Shown here piece by piece: positions 16,253 through 25,068 of a stretch of DNA of 62,014 nt (position 1 is its first letter; every line of letters begins with the position of its first letter). Where the stretch lies: positions 1 through 62,014 of the forward strand of contig PLRX01000100.1 of NCBI GenBank assembly GCA_003164095.1, written 5' to 3'. The position numbers were made by a program, and so were the translations under genes. The notes under the pieces are model-generated. The model saw only the letters and a program-made list of their open reading frames with translations. It ran no database searches and was not told the DNA's origin. The DNA is from Acidimicrobiaceae bacterium (GTDB taxonomy: Bacteria > Actinomycetota > Acidimicrobiia > Acidimicrobiales > RAAP-2).

Positions 16253-17620
16253 GTGGAGCGACGGCGTCGACGAAGGCTCCCGATCCCCCGCGTCGCCGGC
16301 GGGAGGCGGTCGACCGGCCTGACCGCCGTAGTCGCGACCCTGCTCGCGCTCGGCTCGTCGCTGCTGGCCGGGTGCGGCAACGTCACCGTCCTGACGGTCT
16401 CCCACGCCGGGGACACCGACGGGGTCACCGCCTCGACGATCAGGGTGGGCGCCCTGGGCTCCTTCAGCGGCTTCGCCGCTCCTGACTTCGCCCCGGTCGA
16501 GACCGGCGCCGCTGTCTACTTCGACCAGCTCAACGCATCCGGGGGCGTCTACGGCCGCAAGATCGTCTACTCGCCGATCGTCGACGACGGGACCTCCCCC
16601 TCGGGCAACACGGCGGGCGCCCAGCGCCTGGTCCAGAGCAAGGTGTTCGCCGTGGTCGGCGTGGGGACACCGTTCTTCACCGGCTCGTCGATCCTGCGCT
16701 CCCAGGCCGTCCCGACCTTCGGGATCCAGGAGAACACGAATGCCCAGTGGTCGGGCCCGACGATGTTCGGGGCCGGCGGTTCCTACATCGCCAACTCGCT
16801 GCCGATGCCCCAGGTGGCCTACGTGGCCCAGCAGACCCACGCCCGGACCGCCGCCGTCCTCGCCTACAACGTGGCGCAGTCCTCGGGGGGCTGCGTGGCC
16901 GTGGTCAATGGCCTGAAGCGCTACCACGTGCGCACCCCGGTGATCGACTTCTCCATTCCCTACGGGGCGGCCACCCTCGACGCCGATGTCACGCGGATGC
17001 AGCAGGCCGGTGTCGATTTCGTGGCCACCTGCATGGACGCCACCGGCGACATCAAGCTGTCCCAGACCCTCCAGCAGCACGGCATGGGGTCCGTGACGCA
17101 GTACTGGCTCGACGGGTATGACTCGCAGATCCTCCACAACAACGCCGCCGCCCTCGACGGGGCCTACTTCCTGCTCCAGCAGACGCCGTTCGAGGTGACC
17201 CGGCTGGACCGCGGCGTCTACCCCGGCATCGACGCGTTCAACGCCGCGCTCCGTCGCTTCGCCCCGGGCACCGCTCCCTCGGGCACTGCACTGGCCGGGT
17301 GGGTCAGTGCCGACCTGTTCGCCGAAGGTCTCCGGGCCATCGGCAACGACGTGACCCGCACCGCGCTGGTCCGGGCCATCAACAAGCTCACCGCCTTCAC
17401 GGCGGACGGGGCCTACCCGCCGGTCAACTGGCAGATCGCCCACACCGCCGTCAACGATCTCGACTGCACGACCTACGTGCGCGCCGTGGGTGACCACTTC
17501 GTGCCCGTCTTCACGACGCCGCAGAGCGTGTACTCCTGCTACGACCAGACCGGTGCGGCCCATCTGTCCACCCAGACCGTGACGACGCTGCCCCTCCAGC
17601 CCGGGGTGCCCGGCCGGTGA
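16253..17620 (+). CDS. Branched-chain-amino-acid-type ABC transporter substrate-binding lipoprotein
   Basis: The 455-residue product has a basic N-terminus, a hydrophobic core and a lipobox LLAGC (Cys41), so it should be anchored outside the membrane. The mature part begins with the LivJ-like IRVGALGSFSGFAAPDFAP and continues with GGVYGRKIVYSPIVDDGTSP, as in type I periplasmic-binding proteins (Peripla_BP_6). GTG 16253 is preceded very closely by GGGGAGGA. It is the first gene of a four-gene importer unit. The ligand may be an amino acid, but LivJ relatives also bind aromatic acids, urea and others, and the catabolic neighbours favour a carbon source (inference). Confidence 0.88.
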   Translation: MERRRRRRLPIPRVAGGRRSTGLTAVVATLLALGSSLLAGCGNVTVLTVSHAGDTDGVTASTIRVGALGSFSGFAAPDFAPVETGAAVYFDQLNASGGVYGRKIVYSPIVDDGTSPSGNTAGAQRLVQSKVFAVVGVGTPFFTGSSILRSQAVPTFGIQENTNAQWSGPTMFGAGGSYIANSLPMPQVAYVAQQTHARTAAVLAYNVAQSSGGCVAVVNGLKRYHVRTPVIDFSIPYGAATLDADVTRMQQAGVDFVATCMDATGDIKLSQTLQQHGMGSVTQYWLDGYDSQILHNNAAALDGAYFLLQQTPFEVTRLDRGVYPGIDAFNAALRRFAPGTAPSGTALAGWVSADLFAEGLRAIGNDVTRTALVRAINKLTAFTADGAYPPVNWQIAHTAVNDLDCTTYVRAVGDHFVPVFTTPQSVYSCYDQTGAAHLSTQTVTTLPLQPGVPGR

Positions 17621-19719
17621 CCCAGTTCCTCAACTACGCCGTGCCCGGCGTGCCCTTCGGGTGCGTCTTCGCGCTCATGGCCGTCGGCCTCGTGCTGACC
17701 TACAAGGCGTCGGGAGTGTTCAACTTGGCGTTCGGTGCCCAGGCCTTCGTGTCGGCCCTCGCGTACGTGTCGCTCGACCAGGACGGCTGGCCCCGGTGGG
17801 CCTCCACCGTCATCGCCGTGCTCGTCATCGGGCCCCTGGTGGGGGTCCTGCTCGACCGACTCCTGTTCCGGCGCATCCGCACGGCCTCGCCGCTGGTCAA
17901 GCTGGTGCCCTCACTGGGCCTGCTCGTCGCGCTGCCCCAGCTGGCGATCATCATCGCCGGGTCGGAACCGTCGATCCCGCCGCCGGCCATCGTGGGCAAT
18001 GCCCAGCGGGTCTACCTCCACCTCGGTTCCGTGCCGCTCAGCGGTCTGGAGCTGTCGATCAGCGCCGCCACCGTCGTCGTGGTGGCCGGCCTCGTCGTGC
18101 TCTTCCGGTTCACGCCGGTCGGCCTCGAGATGCGCGCCGTCGTCGAGAGCCCGCGCATGACCGAGTTGGCCGGGGTGAACGCCGGGCGGGTGAGTGCCTT
18201 CGCATGGATCCTGTCGAGCATCATGGCGGCCCTGGCCGGCGTACTGCTGTCCCCCCTGTACTCACAGCTCGACCCGCAGAACTTCACCGTGCTGCTGGTG
18301 TGGGGCGTCGCCGGGGCCGTCATCGGCCGGTTCGCCAGTCTCCCGTTGGCACTGGTCGGAGGGCTGGCCCTGGGCATCGCCCAACAGGTGGTCGCCGGCT
18401 ACATGCCGGCGGGGGTCATCGCCAACGGTCTGCGACCGTCGCTGCCGTTCGTCGTGCTGCTCGTCTTCCTGCCGCTCGTCCGTCAGCGCCAGGTCGACGA
18501 CCCGCTGTCGTCCTGCGACCCGCCGTCGTCGGCCTCGGAGGCCGCCACCGCCGGCTTCCGGTCGGCGTCGACGGTTGCGACGTCGGGGGGTGCCGTCCAT
18601 TCGGTCGGGGTGTGGCACCAGCGTCTCGAGGGACTGCCCGGCTCGCGCATGACGGGGATCCTCGTCCGCCGGCCGACTGCCACATTCGCCTGGGTGGTGG
18701 GGGGGCTCGCCATCCTGTCGGCGCTGACCTGGGTGCCACCCGACTGGCTCCTGACGATGAACCAGGGGGTGGCCTTCGCCATCATCTTCCTGTCGCTCAC
18801 CCTGCTGACGGGCATGACCGGACAGATCTCGCTGTGCCAGGCCACCTTCGCCGGGTTGGGCGGCTTCATGGCCGGGCAGCTGGCCAACCACTTCGGGCTG
18901 CCCATCGTGCTCGGCATGGTGGCCGGCGGGCTGCTGGCCGCGGGACTCGGCGTGCTGGTGGCCATCCCCACGCTCCGCCTGGCCGGACTGCCGCTGGCCC
19001 TGGCCACGTTGGCCTTCGCCCTGCTGGCGGACAACATCCTCTTCCCCAACTCGTGGATCGGCAACGGGGCGGGCGGGATCACCGTCCCCCGACCGTCGGC
19101 CGGACCGGTGAGCTTCGCGGCCGCCAAGCCGTTCTTCCTGCTGTCCCTGGTCATCCTCGGCGTCTGCGCGGGCGTGGTGAAACTCGTGGGGGACGGCACC
19201 ATGGGCCGCTACCTCTCGGCCGTGCGCGGCAGCGAGCTGGCCGCCAATGCGGTGGGCATCGACGTCTACCGCCTGCGGGTGCTGGTGTTCGCACTGTCGG
19301 CCGCACTGGCCGGCGTGGGGGGTGCGCTCTTCGGATCCCTCGAGGGATCGCTGTCGGCCAACGACTTCGGCTACCAGATCTCGGCGGTCCTGTTGGTGGT
19401 CGTGGCCATCGTGGGGCTGGGCTCGATCGCCGGGGCGGTCGTGGCCGGCGTCGTGTACACCACCCTCCAGGTGGCGGTCACCTCACTGCCCTCCCGGTTC
19501 GCCGGGTTGGTGGCGGTGCTCTTCGGCCTGGCCACGCTCAGCTACACCCGGCACCCCGAGGGCTTCCTCGACTTCCTGAGCGGCAGGGTCCAGACAGCCA
19601 TCGCCGACCGGCGCTCCCATCGGCTCGGGGACGGCCCGGCGGAGCACGGCCCCGTCGACGGCGGAGTGGGGGAGCGCCCCGCGGCGGCGCCCGATCCGGT
19701 GATCGGAGGCGCGGGATGA
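17617..19719 (+). CDS. Fused LivH-LivM ABC transporter permease
   Basis: This 700-residue membrane protein joins two permeases that are normally separate. The LivH-like half (about 1-290) begins FLNYAVPGVPFGCVFALMAV and includes TYKASGVFNLAFGA. A linker of about 50 residues rich in Ser and Ala follows. The LivM-like half (about 340-660) includes SLTLLTGMTGQISLCQATFA and the EAA-like stretch SELAANAVGIDVYRLRVLVF. The C-terminal 45 residues are hydrophilic. Start and stop overlap the neighbours (GTGA, ATGA). The fusion fixes the permeases in a 1:1 ratio. Confidence 0.92.
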   Translation: MTQFLNYAVPGVPFGCVFALMAVGLVLTYKASGVFNLAFGAQAFVSALAYVSLDQDGWPRWASTVIAVLVIGPLVGVLLDRLLFRRIRTASPLVKLVPSLGLLVALPQLAIIIAGSEPSIPPPAIVGNAQRVYLHLGSVPLSGLELSISAATVVVVAGLVVLFRFTPVGLEMRAVVESPRMTELAGVNAGRVSAFAWILSSIMAALAGVLLSPLYSQLDPQNFTVLLVWGVAGAVIGRFASLPLALVGGLALGIAQQVVAGYMPAGVIANGLRPSLPFVVLLVFLPLVRQRQVDDPLSSCDPPSSASEAATAGFRSASTVATSGGAVHSVGVWHQRLEGLPGSRMTGILVRRPTATFAWVVGGLAILSALTWVPPDWLLTMNQGVAFAIIFLSLTLLTGMTGQISLCQATFAGLGGFMAGQLANHFGLPIVLGMVAGGLLAAGLGVLVAIPTLRLAGLPLALATLAFALLADNILFPNSWIGNGAGGITVPRPSAGPVSFAAAKPFFLLSLVILGVCAGVVKLVGDGTMGRYLSAVRGSELAANAVGIDVYRLRVLVFALSAALAGVGGALFGSLEGSLSANDFGYQISAVLLVVVAIVGLGSIAGAVVAGVVYTTLQVAVTSLPSRFAGLVAVLFGLATLSYTRHPEGFLDFLSGRVQTAIADRRSHRLGDGPAEHGPVDGGVGERPAAAPDPVIGGAG

Positions 19720-20495
19720 GCGACGTCGGGGCCACGCGACCGCTCCTCGTCGCCGATGGGATCACCAAGCAGTTCGGCGGGATCACCGCGCTCGACCACG
19801 TGGACATGGAGGTGGCCGCCGGCGAGGCGGTGGGCGTGGTCGGTCCCAATGGCGCGGGCAAGACGACCCTGTTCAACTGCCTGTTCGGGTTGGAGGACCC
19901 CGACGAGGGCACGGTCGTCTTCGACGGCAAGCGCATCAACCGGATGCCGGTGTGGAAGCGCAGCCGCCTGGGGATCGGCCGGACGTTCCAGCGGATGGAG
20001 CTCTTCGAGGGGATGACGGTCGCCGATCACCTGCTGGTGGCCGAGCAGGCGGCCAGCGGGACGGTCCGGGTCTGGCGGGACTTCGTCCACCGCGGTGGCC
20101 CGACCCCTGCCGAGCTGCACCATGTGGAGGAGGTCCTCGGGCTCCTGGGGCTGAGTGACCTGGCCGGGCGCCCCGTGGACACGCTCGACCTGGGCCACGC
20201 CCGTCTGGTCGAGCTGGGCCGGGCCATGATGGGCACGCCCCGCCTGCTGATGCTCGACGAGCCGTCGTCCGGGCTCGACTCCGACGACACGGCGCGGCTG
20301 GCACGGATCCTCGGGGAGACCCGCCGCACGACCGGGGTGGCGGTGGTGCTGGTCGAGCACGATCTGGCTCTGGTCGAGTCGACCGTCGACCGCCTCTACG
20401 TCCTCAACTTCGGCAAGGTGCTGGCCTCGGGCGCGGTGGACGACGTCCTGGCCGACCCCGAGGTCCGACGGGCCTACCTCGGGAGCACGGCGTGA
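19716..20495 (+). CDS. livG: LivG-type ABC transporter ATP-binding protein
   Basis: The 259-residue ATPase starts at ATG 19716 in an ATGA overlap. Walker A is GPNGAGKTT, the LivG/BCA family stretch is GIGRTFQRMELFEGMTV, and Walker B is RLLMLDEPSSGLDSDD. The ABC signature, normally LS(Y/G)GQQR, is degenerate and reads DLGHARLVELGRA. This suggests weaker or asymmetric ATP hydrolysis, with LivF carrying the canonical signature. It forms an operon with the substrate-binding protein, the fused permease and LivF. Confidence 0.9.
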   Translation: MSDVGATRPLLVADGITKQFGGITALDHVDMEVAAGEAVGVVGPNGAGKTTLFNCLFGLEDPDEGTVVFDGKRINRMPVWKRSRLGIGRTFQRMELFEGMTVADHLLVAEQAASGTVRVWRDFVHRGGPTPAELHHVEEVLGLLGLSDLAGRPVDTLDLGHARLVELGRAMMGTPRLLMLDEPSSGLDSDDTARLARILGETRRTTGVAVVLVEHDLALVESTVDRLYVLNFGKVLASGAVDDVLADPEVRRAYLGSTA

Positions 20496-21265
20496 CCGCC
20501 ACGGCCGGCGACCGGGCCACGGTGGAGGCGGTGGGCGAGGGCCAGCCGCTCCTCGAGCTGCGGGACGTGGGTGCGTCCTACGGCCCCTACGAGGCGCTGT
20601 TCGGGGTGTCGTTGACGGTGCGTGCGGGCCGCGCCCTGGCCCTGGTCGGCGCCAACGGGGCGGGCAAGTCGACGGTGGCGCGGGTGGTGTCCGGCCTCGT
20701 GCCGACGACCCGTGGCACGATCCGGTTCGACGGTCGGGACATCACGGGACGGCCGGCCTACGAGATCGCCCGGATGGGGCTGTCCCAGCTCACCGAGGGT
20801 CGCTCCGTGTTCGCCTCGCTGACCGTCGAGGAGAACCTGACACTGTCCTTCCGTCGGGCGCTCGGCCGCAGGGGCGTGCCCGACGCGCTGGCCCGGGCGT
20901 ACGCCGCCTTCCCCCGGCTGGGCGAGCGGCGGACGCAGTCGGCGGGCACGCTGTCCGGGGGCGAGCAGCGCATGCTGGCCCTCGCTCGGGTGCTGGTGCT
21001 CAAGCAGCGCCTGCTCGTGGTGGACGAGCTGTCGTTCGGGCTCGCGCCGGTGGTGGTCGACGAGGTATACACCGCACTGGAGCGGGTGTTGGCGTCGGGG
21101 ACCTCGCTCCTGCTGATCGAACAACACGTGGACCGCGCCCTGGTCCTGGCCGACGACGTCGCCGTCCTGAGCAAGGGGCGAGTCGTCTACGACGGCCCGG
21201 TGGCCGGGGTCGAGGGGCGCCTCGGCGACCTGGTGCTCGGCCGGCCCGATCCCGGCGAGGGGTAG
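20492..21265 (+). CDS. livF: LivF-type ABC transporter ATP-binding protein
   Basis: The 257-residue ATPase starts at GTG 20492 (GTGA overlap). Walker A is GANGAGKST, the signature is LSGGEQRMLALARVL, and Walker B is RLLVVDELSFGLAP. The family motif LTEGRSVFASLTVEENL is also present. It completes the four-gene importer and is convergent with the SDR gene at 21311, 45 bases away; no strong terminator hairpin was seen between them. Confidence 0.9.
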   Translation: MTATAGDRATVEAVGEGQPLLELRDVGASYGPYEALFGVSLTVRAGRALALVGANGAGKSTVARVVSGLVPTTRGTIRFDGRDITGRPAYEIARMGLSQLTEGRSVFASLTVEENLTLSFRRALGRRGVPDALARAYAAFPRLGERRTQSAGTLSGGEQRMLALARVLVLKQRLLVVDELSFGLAPVVVDEVYTALERVLASGTSLLLIEQHVDRALVLADDVAVLSKGRVVYDGPVAGVEGRLGDLVLGRPDPGEG

Positions 21266-21310
21266 GGCCGGCCGGACGACCGGGTGCCGCGCGAGGGTGT
21301 CCGCGGTCGA

Positions 21311-22213
21311 CTACGCCAGGCTGAACGGCGGGACGCCCGACGAGACGTCCTTGAACAGCTCGCCCTTGGCGGCGGTCAGCTCGGCAGGCGTCCACATCGA
21401 GTCGCGGTGCAGCTCGCCGACCGGGTGGAAGCCGCCCATGGCCCAGATGTCGCCGCCGTAGACGATGAAGTTCTGGCCGCTGATGTCTGCGGCCTCGTCG
21501 GTGGCGAGGAACGTGACCAGCTGGGCGACGTTGCGGGGGTCGAACTTGTCGAAGCCGTTGTCGGCCTTCGCCATCTCGCCGAAGATGTTCTCCGTCATGC
21601 GGGTGCGTGCGCGGGGGCTGATGGAGTTGCACGTGACGCCGTAGCGACCGAGCTCACGGGCGAGCACCCAGGTCATCGACGCGATGCCGGCCTTGGCGGC
21701 CGAGTAGTTCGCCTGGCCTGCGTTGCCGAACAGCCCGGCCTCCGACGAGGTGTTGATGATGCGGCCGCTGACGTCCTCGCCGGCCTTGGCCCGGCCCCTC
21801 CAGTAGACGGCGGCGTGGTGGGCGGGGGCGAAGTGGCCCTTCAGGTGGACACGGATCACGTCGTCCCAGTCCGACTCCTCCATGTTGAAGCACATCTTGT
21901 CTCGGAGGATGCCGGCGTTGTTCACCAGGATGTCGAGCTGCCCGAAGGTGTCGACGGCCTGGTCGACGAGGGCCTTCGCGCCCTCCCAGGAGCTGACGTC
22001 CGAGGCGTTGACCGCGGCGTCGCTGCCACCGGCCTTGATCAGGTCGACGACCTCCTCGGCCGGGTGCTTGTCGTCACCTTCGCCCTGGAGGGAGGCACCG
22101 ACGTCGTTGACGATCACCTTCGCACCCTCGGAGGCGAGCAGGAGTGCCTCCTCGCGTCCGATCCCCCTGCCTGCGCCGGTGACGATGGCGACCTTGCCGT
22201 CGAGCATTCCCAT
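21311..22213 (-). CDS. SDR oxidoreductase similar to the 17-beta-HSD4/MFE-2 dehydrogenase domain
   Basis: The 300-residue short-chain dehydrogenase has the NAD-binding TGAGRGIG, a long insert after beta-2 (NDVGASLQGEGDDKHPAEEV), the NNAG motif and the active-site YSAAK with an upstream Ser. The VNDVGAS insert and the GELHRDSMWTPAEL tail resemble the (3R)-hydroxyacyl-CoA dehydrogenase domain of peroxisomal MFE-2 and the actinobacterial Hsd4A-type steroid enzymes. The ATG is preceded by AGGAGG. It fits the hydratases and the fused acyl-CoA dehydrogenase nearby. Confidence 0.87.
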   Translation of the reverse strand: MGMLDGKVAIVTGAGRGIGREEALLLASEGAKVIVNDVGASLQGEGDDKHPAEEVVDLIKAGGSDAAVNASDVSSWEGAKALVDQAVDTFGQLDILVNNAGILRDKMCFNMEESDWDDVIRVHLKGHFAPAHHAAVYWRGRAKAGEDVSGRIINTSSEAGLFGNAGQANYSAAKAGIASMTWVLARELGRYGVTCNSISPRARTRMTENIFGEMAKADNGFDKFDPRNVAQLVTFLATDEAADISGQNFIVYGGDIWAMGGFHPVGELHRDSMWTPAELTAAKGELFKDVSSGVPPFSLA

Positions 22214-22343
22214 GGTGTCCTCCTGAGTTGGTCGTAGCTGTCGTTGATCTGTGGGCGATCATCGGGCCGCGCACGTTGACGACGTGGCGGAACCGGGGAA
22301 GCATGGCCGAAACCCACCCCCTCCGCAAGAACAGGACCCGCCC

Positions 22344-23141
22344 GTGACGCCAGCTCCCGCCCCATTCGACGTGGCCACCCCGGACCGACCGTTGTCCGGC
22401 CGGACGGCTCTGGTGACGGGCGGCGGGCGCGGCATCGGCCGGGCGATCGCCCTGGCCCTGGCCGCCGACGGGTGCGACGTGGCGGTCAACTTCCGCCGGG
22501 ACGCCGACGCTGCGGCCGCCACGGTGGCCGATCTCGAGGACCTCGGGGTCCGGGCCATCGCCTACCCGGCATCGGTCGACGACCCGGAGGCCGCCACCGG
22601 GCTGGGCGAGGCCGTGCTGGCCGACCTCGGTCCGGTCGACCTCCTGGTCTGCAACGCCGGCATCGCCAGCCGGGGCCGCACGGTGGCCGAGACCTCCCTC
22701 GACGAGGTCGACCGGCTGATGCGTACCCACGTCTATAGCGCGTTCCAACTGTGCCGCGTCCTGCTCCCGCCCATGCGCGAGCGACCCCGGGGAGACCTGG
22801 TGTTCATCTCGTCGGTGGCAGCCCGCCAGATGGCGGCCCGTTCGGCGCCCTACACGATGGCCAAGGTGGCCCTCGAGTCGCTCGCCATGACCCTGGCCAA
22901 CGAGGAGCGGGCCAACGGCATCCACGCCAACGTGGTGGCGCCGGGGTTGGTCGACACCGAGATGGGACGCCGACTGGTGCGAGGGGCGATGGGGGTGGAG
23001 GACATCAGCACCCTCGACGCCACGTCGCCGTTCGGCCGGGTCTGCCGCCCCGAGGACATCGCCGCGGTGGTCCGCTTCCTCGTGTCACCGGGAGCCGGCT
23101 ACGTGACGGGCCAGGTCGTCACCGTCGACGGCGGGGGCTGA
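22344..23141 (+). CDS. FabG-like SDR oxidoreductase
   Basis: The 265-residue short-chain dehydrogenase has TGGGRGIGRAIALALA, NAGIASRG, an active-site Ser in FISSVAARQ and YTMAKVALE. The C-terminal GYVTGQVVTVDGGG is typical of FabG-type 3-oxoacyl reductases. The GTG at 22344 gives a normal N-terminus; AGGAC lies a few bases upstream. It is divergent from the SDR at 21311 and convergent with the F420-type gene. The substrate is not determined. Confidence 0.87.
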   Translation: MTPAPAPFDVATPDRPLSGRTALVTGGGRGIGRAIALALAADGCDVAVNFRRDADAAAATVADLEDLGVRAIAYPASVDDPEAATGLGEAVLADLGPVDLLVCNAGIASRGRTVAETSLDEVDRLMRTHVYSAFQLCRVLLPPMRERPRGDLVFISSVAARQMAARSAPYTMAKVALESLAMTLANEERANGIHANVVAPGLVDTEMGRRLVRGAMGVEDISTLDATSPFGRVCRPEDIAAVVRFLVSPGAGYVTGQVVTVDGGG

Positions 23142-23169
23142 GCATCCCGTCGGCGTCGGCGTCGGCATG

Positions 23170-23616
23170 TCAGCCGGCGGGCGGCTCCAGCACGAGCACG
23201 GGGATCACCCGTTCGGTCGCCTTCTGGTAGTCGGCATACGGGGGGTAGGCCTCGACGGCCCGCTCCCACCAGAGGTCGCGCTCGGCCCCGTGGACCTCCC
23301 GGGCGATGCGGTCCTCCTTACGGGGACCGTCCTGGAGCTCGACGAGCGGCTCGGCCACGACGTTGGCGTACCAGTAGGGGTGGGTGGGGGCCCCACCCTG
23401 CGAGGCGACGATGGCGTGGATCCCGTCGTGCTCGACCTGCATGAGCGGCGTCTTGCGGATCTTGCCGGACCGGGCGCCACGGTTGGTGACGATGACCACG
23501 GGCATCCCGGTGTCGAGGAGCGTGGTGGCCTCGGTGCCACCCGACGCCTCGTAGCGGGCCACCTGCTCCCGGACCCACTCCTGCGAACTCGGCTCGTACT
23601 CACCTGTCAGGGGCAT
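23170..23616 (-). CDS. Ddn-like deazaflavin (F420)-dependent oxidoreductase
   Basis: This 148-residue protein belongs to the split-barrel family found mainly in high-G+C actinobacteria (nitroreductase family deazaflavin-dependent oxidoreductase, including mycobacterial Ddn). Typical segments are [36 protein letters not shown] and [19 protein letters not shown]. These enzymes use F420H2 to reduce quinones or xenobiotics. The ATG at 23616 is used; an in-frame GTG at 23631 is possible. The nearest neighbour upstream on the same strand is the tRNA gene. Confidence 0.88.
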   Translation of the reverse strand: MPLTGEYEPSSQEWVREQVARYEASGGTEATTLLDTGMPVVIVTNRGARSGKIRKTPLMQVEHDGIHAIVASQGGAPTHPYWYANVVAEPLVELQDGPRKEDRIAREVHGAERDLWWERAVEAYPPYADYQKATERVIPVLVLEPPAG

Positions 23617-23713
23617 GGTCCAAGTGAACACCCCCGGCGGCCGGCCCGCCAGCGGATCCCGCCCGGGAACGGGCCCGGGCGGGGCGTCCCGGGTGTCGCG
23701 CCAGATCACAACG

Positions 23714-23795
23714 TGCGGGCGAGAGGATTCGAACCTCCACCCCCGAAGGGACCGGGACCTAAACCCGGCGCGTCTGCCGATTCCGCCACGCCCGC
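23714..23795 (-). tRNA. tRNA-Leu (anticodon UAG)
   Basis: On the minus strand an acceptor stem GCGGGCG pairs with CGCCCGC. The D-arm follows, then an anticodon stem CCGGG/CCCGG around the loop TTTAGGT, with TAG as the anticodon. There is a long class II variable arm and a T-arm with GGTTCGAATCC. The long variable arm and UAG anticodon identify tRNA-Leu reading CUN codons. CCA is not encoded. Confidence 0.95.
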
Positions 23796-23874
23796 GTGGC
23801 CGCCAGACTACCGACGCCCGGCACCGGGGCCGGGCAGGGGTGGCCGGCTCCCGGGAGCCGCCGGGCCCCCTGGC

Positions 23875-23880
23875 TATAGT
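23875..23880 (+). promoter_or_regulatory. -10 box TATAGT of the polysaccharide locus, leaderless
   Basis: TATAGT is a near-consensus -10 ending seven bases before the GTG at 23887. Transcription would start at or next to the start codon. It is the only clear promoter at the left end of the run of overlapping genes that follows. No -35 match is visible. Confidence 0.55.
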
Positions 23881-23886
23881 CAGCCT

Positions 23887-25068
23887 GTGCCGACCCCGCC
23901 TGCCGCCCCGTCCTCCTCGCCGTCGTCCAGTTCGTCCGCCACCCCGTCCGACCCCGGCGCCGACGCCGGTCCTGGAACGCCGGCGGGCTCCGGCGAGGCC
24001 GGGTCCGAGGTGGCCGACCGCATCCGCTACCTGGACGAGGTGATGGCCGAGATCGACGCCGAAGTGCGTCGTCGGCGGGCATCGGGCGACCTCCCGGCCG
24101 GCTTGGAGCGCGAGCTGGACGAGCTCTTCCTGGAGTTCTCGCCCGTCGGCCTGCAGGGGCGGGCCCGGCTGCGCGAGACGCTCTCCCTGGTCGACGGTTC
24201 GGCCTACGTGGACATCGCCGTCCCCACGGCATCCAACAAGGCGGTGGGCAGCTACATCAAGCGTGCCGTCCGCAAGGGCCTCGGCTGGTACATGAACTTC
24301 ATCGTCGCCCAGATCGTGAAATTCGCATGGTCCGTGTCCCGCATGTTCCACGTGGTCGTCGACCACATCGAGGACCTCGAGGCGGCGGTGGATGCGCACC
24401 GCTCGCCCGATCTCCCGGCGGCGCTGCAGCCGTCGGCCAGCGACGGCGCCTCCTGGTGGGCCCCGGCCGCCGCCGAGGCGCTGGCCGGTGTGCGTGAGCG
24501 GGTGGTGGTGGCCGACTGCGGCGACGCCTCACTGGTCGAGTCGCTGCTGGCCGCCGGCGTCGACGCCTACGGGGTCGACCCGTCGGACCTCGCCCTCGAG
24601 CCGGCGCTCGACCGCGGAGTCGACGTGCGGGCCGAGGGGGTACTCGACCACCTCGACGTCGTGGCCGACGAGATGCTCGGCGGGATCGTGCTCACCGGCT
24701 CGGTCCAGTGGCTCCGCCCCAACGAGCGGGAGCGCCTGCTCGACCTGGTCTCGACCCGCCTGGCTGTCGACGGGACCCTCGTGCTCCACTCGGCGTCGCC
24801 GGGAGCCTGGGCCGCCTCGGCACCCGCGGTGGTCCGGGACCTCGCCCCGGGGCACCCGCTCCACCCGGAGACGTGGGCCCACCTCCTCGGGGGGAGGGGA
24901 TTCGCCGTCGCCTCTACCATCGCCGGGGGTGAGGACCGGCGGCTCGCCCACGTGGGAGATGCCGACGCCGACGCCGACGCGGGCACCGTCAACGCCGTCA
25001 TCGACGCCATCAACGACCTCCTGCTCGGTCCGACGGAGTACCTCGTGGTCGCCACGCGGGAGCGGTGA
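23887..25068 (+). CDS. Methyltransferase-like protein of the polysaccharide locus
   Basis: The 393-residue protein begins with a Pro/Ser/Ala-rich disordered segment of about 45 residues. A charged helical, coiled-coil-like region follows ([20 protein letters not shown]), then an amphipathic stretch. From about residue 200 a Rossmann-like domain resembles class I methyltransferases: [37 protein letters not shown] and [12 protein letters not shown]. The SAM-binding GxGxG loop is degenerate, so catalysis is doubtful. It shares [10 protein letters not shown] with the protein at 27408 and directly precedes a glycosyltransferase (GTGA overlap). It could be a scaffold, a chain-length factor or a modifying enzyme (inference). 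Confidence 0.72.
   Translation: MPTPPAAPSSSPSSSSSATPSDPGADAGPGTPAGSGEAGSEVADRIRYLDEVMAEIDAEVRRRRASGDLPAGLERELDELFLEFSPVGLQGRARLRETLSLVDGSAYVDIAVPTASNKAVGSYIKRAVRKGLGWYMNFIVAQIVKFAWSVSRMFHVVVDHIEDLEAAVDAHRSPDLPAALQPSASDGASWWAPAAAEALAGVRERVVVADCGDASLVESLLAAGVDAYGVDPSDLALEPALDRGVDVRAEGVLDHLDVVADEMLGGIVLTGSVQWLRPNERERLLDLVSTRLAVDGTLVLHSASPGAWAASAPAVVRDLAPGHPLHPETWAHLLGGRGFAVASTIAGGEDRRLAHVGDADADADAGTVNAVIDAINDLLLGPTEYLVVATRER

Noticed and set aside
15773-17563. Open frame of 596 codons on the minus strand opposite the MaoC and substrate-binding protein genes
   Set aside because: It is the mirror of real genes in G+C-rich DNA. The protein is Arg/Gly/His/Val-rich without a fold, and the plus-strand genes have clear families.
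17661-19715. Upstream extension of the livG frame through the permease gene (about 685 codons)
   Set aside because: This is an open shadow frame within the fused permease; livG starts at ATG 19716 in an ATGA overlap with a normal N-terminus.
23142-23169. GTCGGC triplicate in the convergent gap
   Set aside because: Only three short copies in 28 bases, compatible with base composition; no hairpin.
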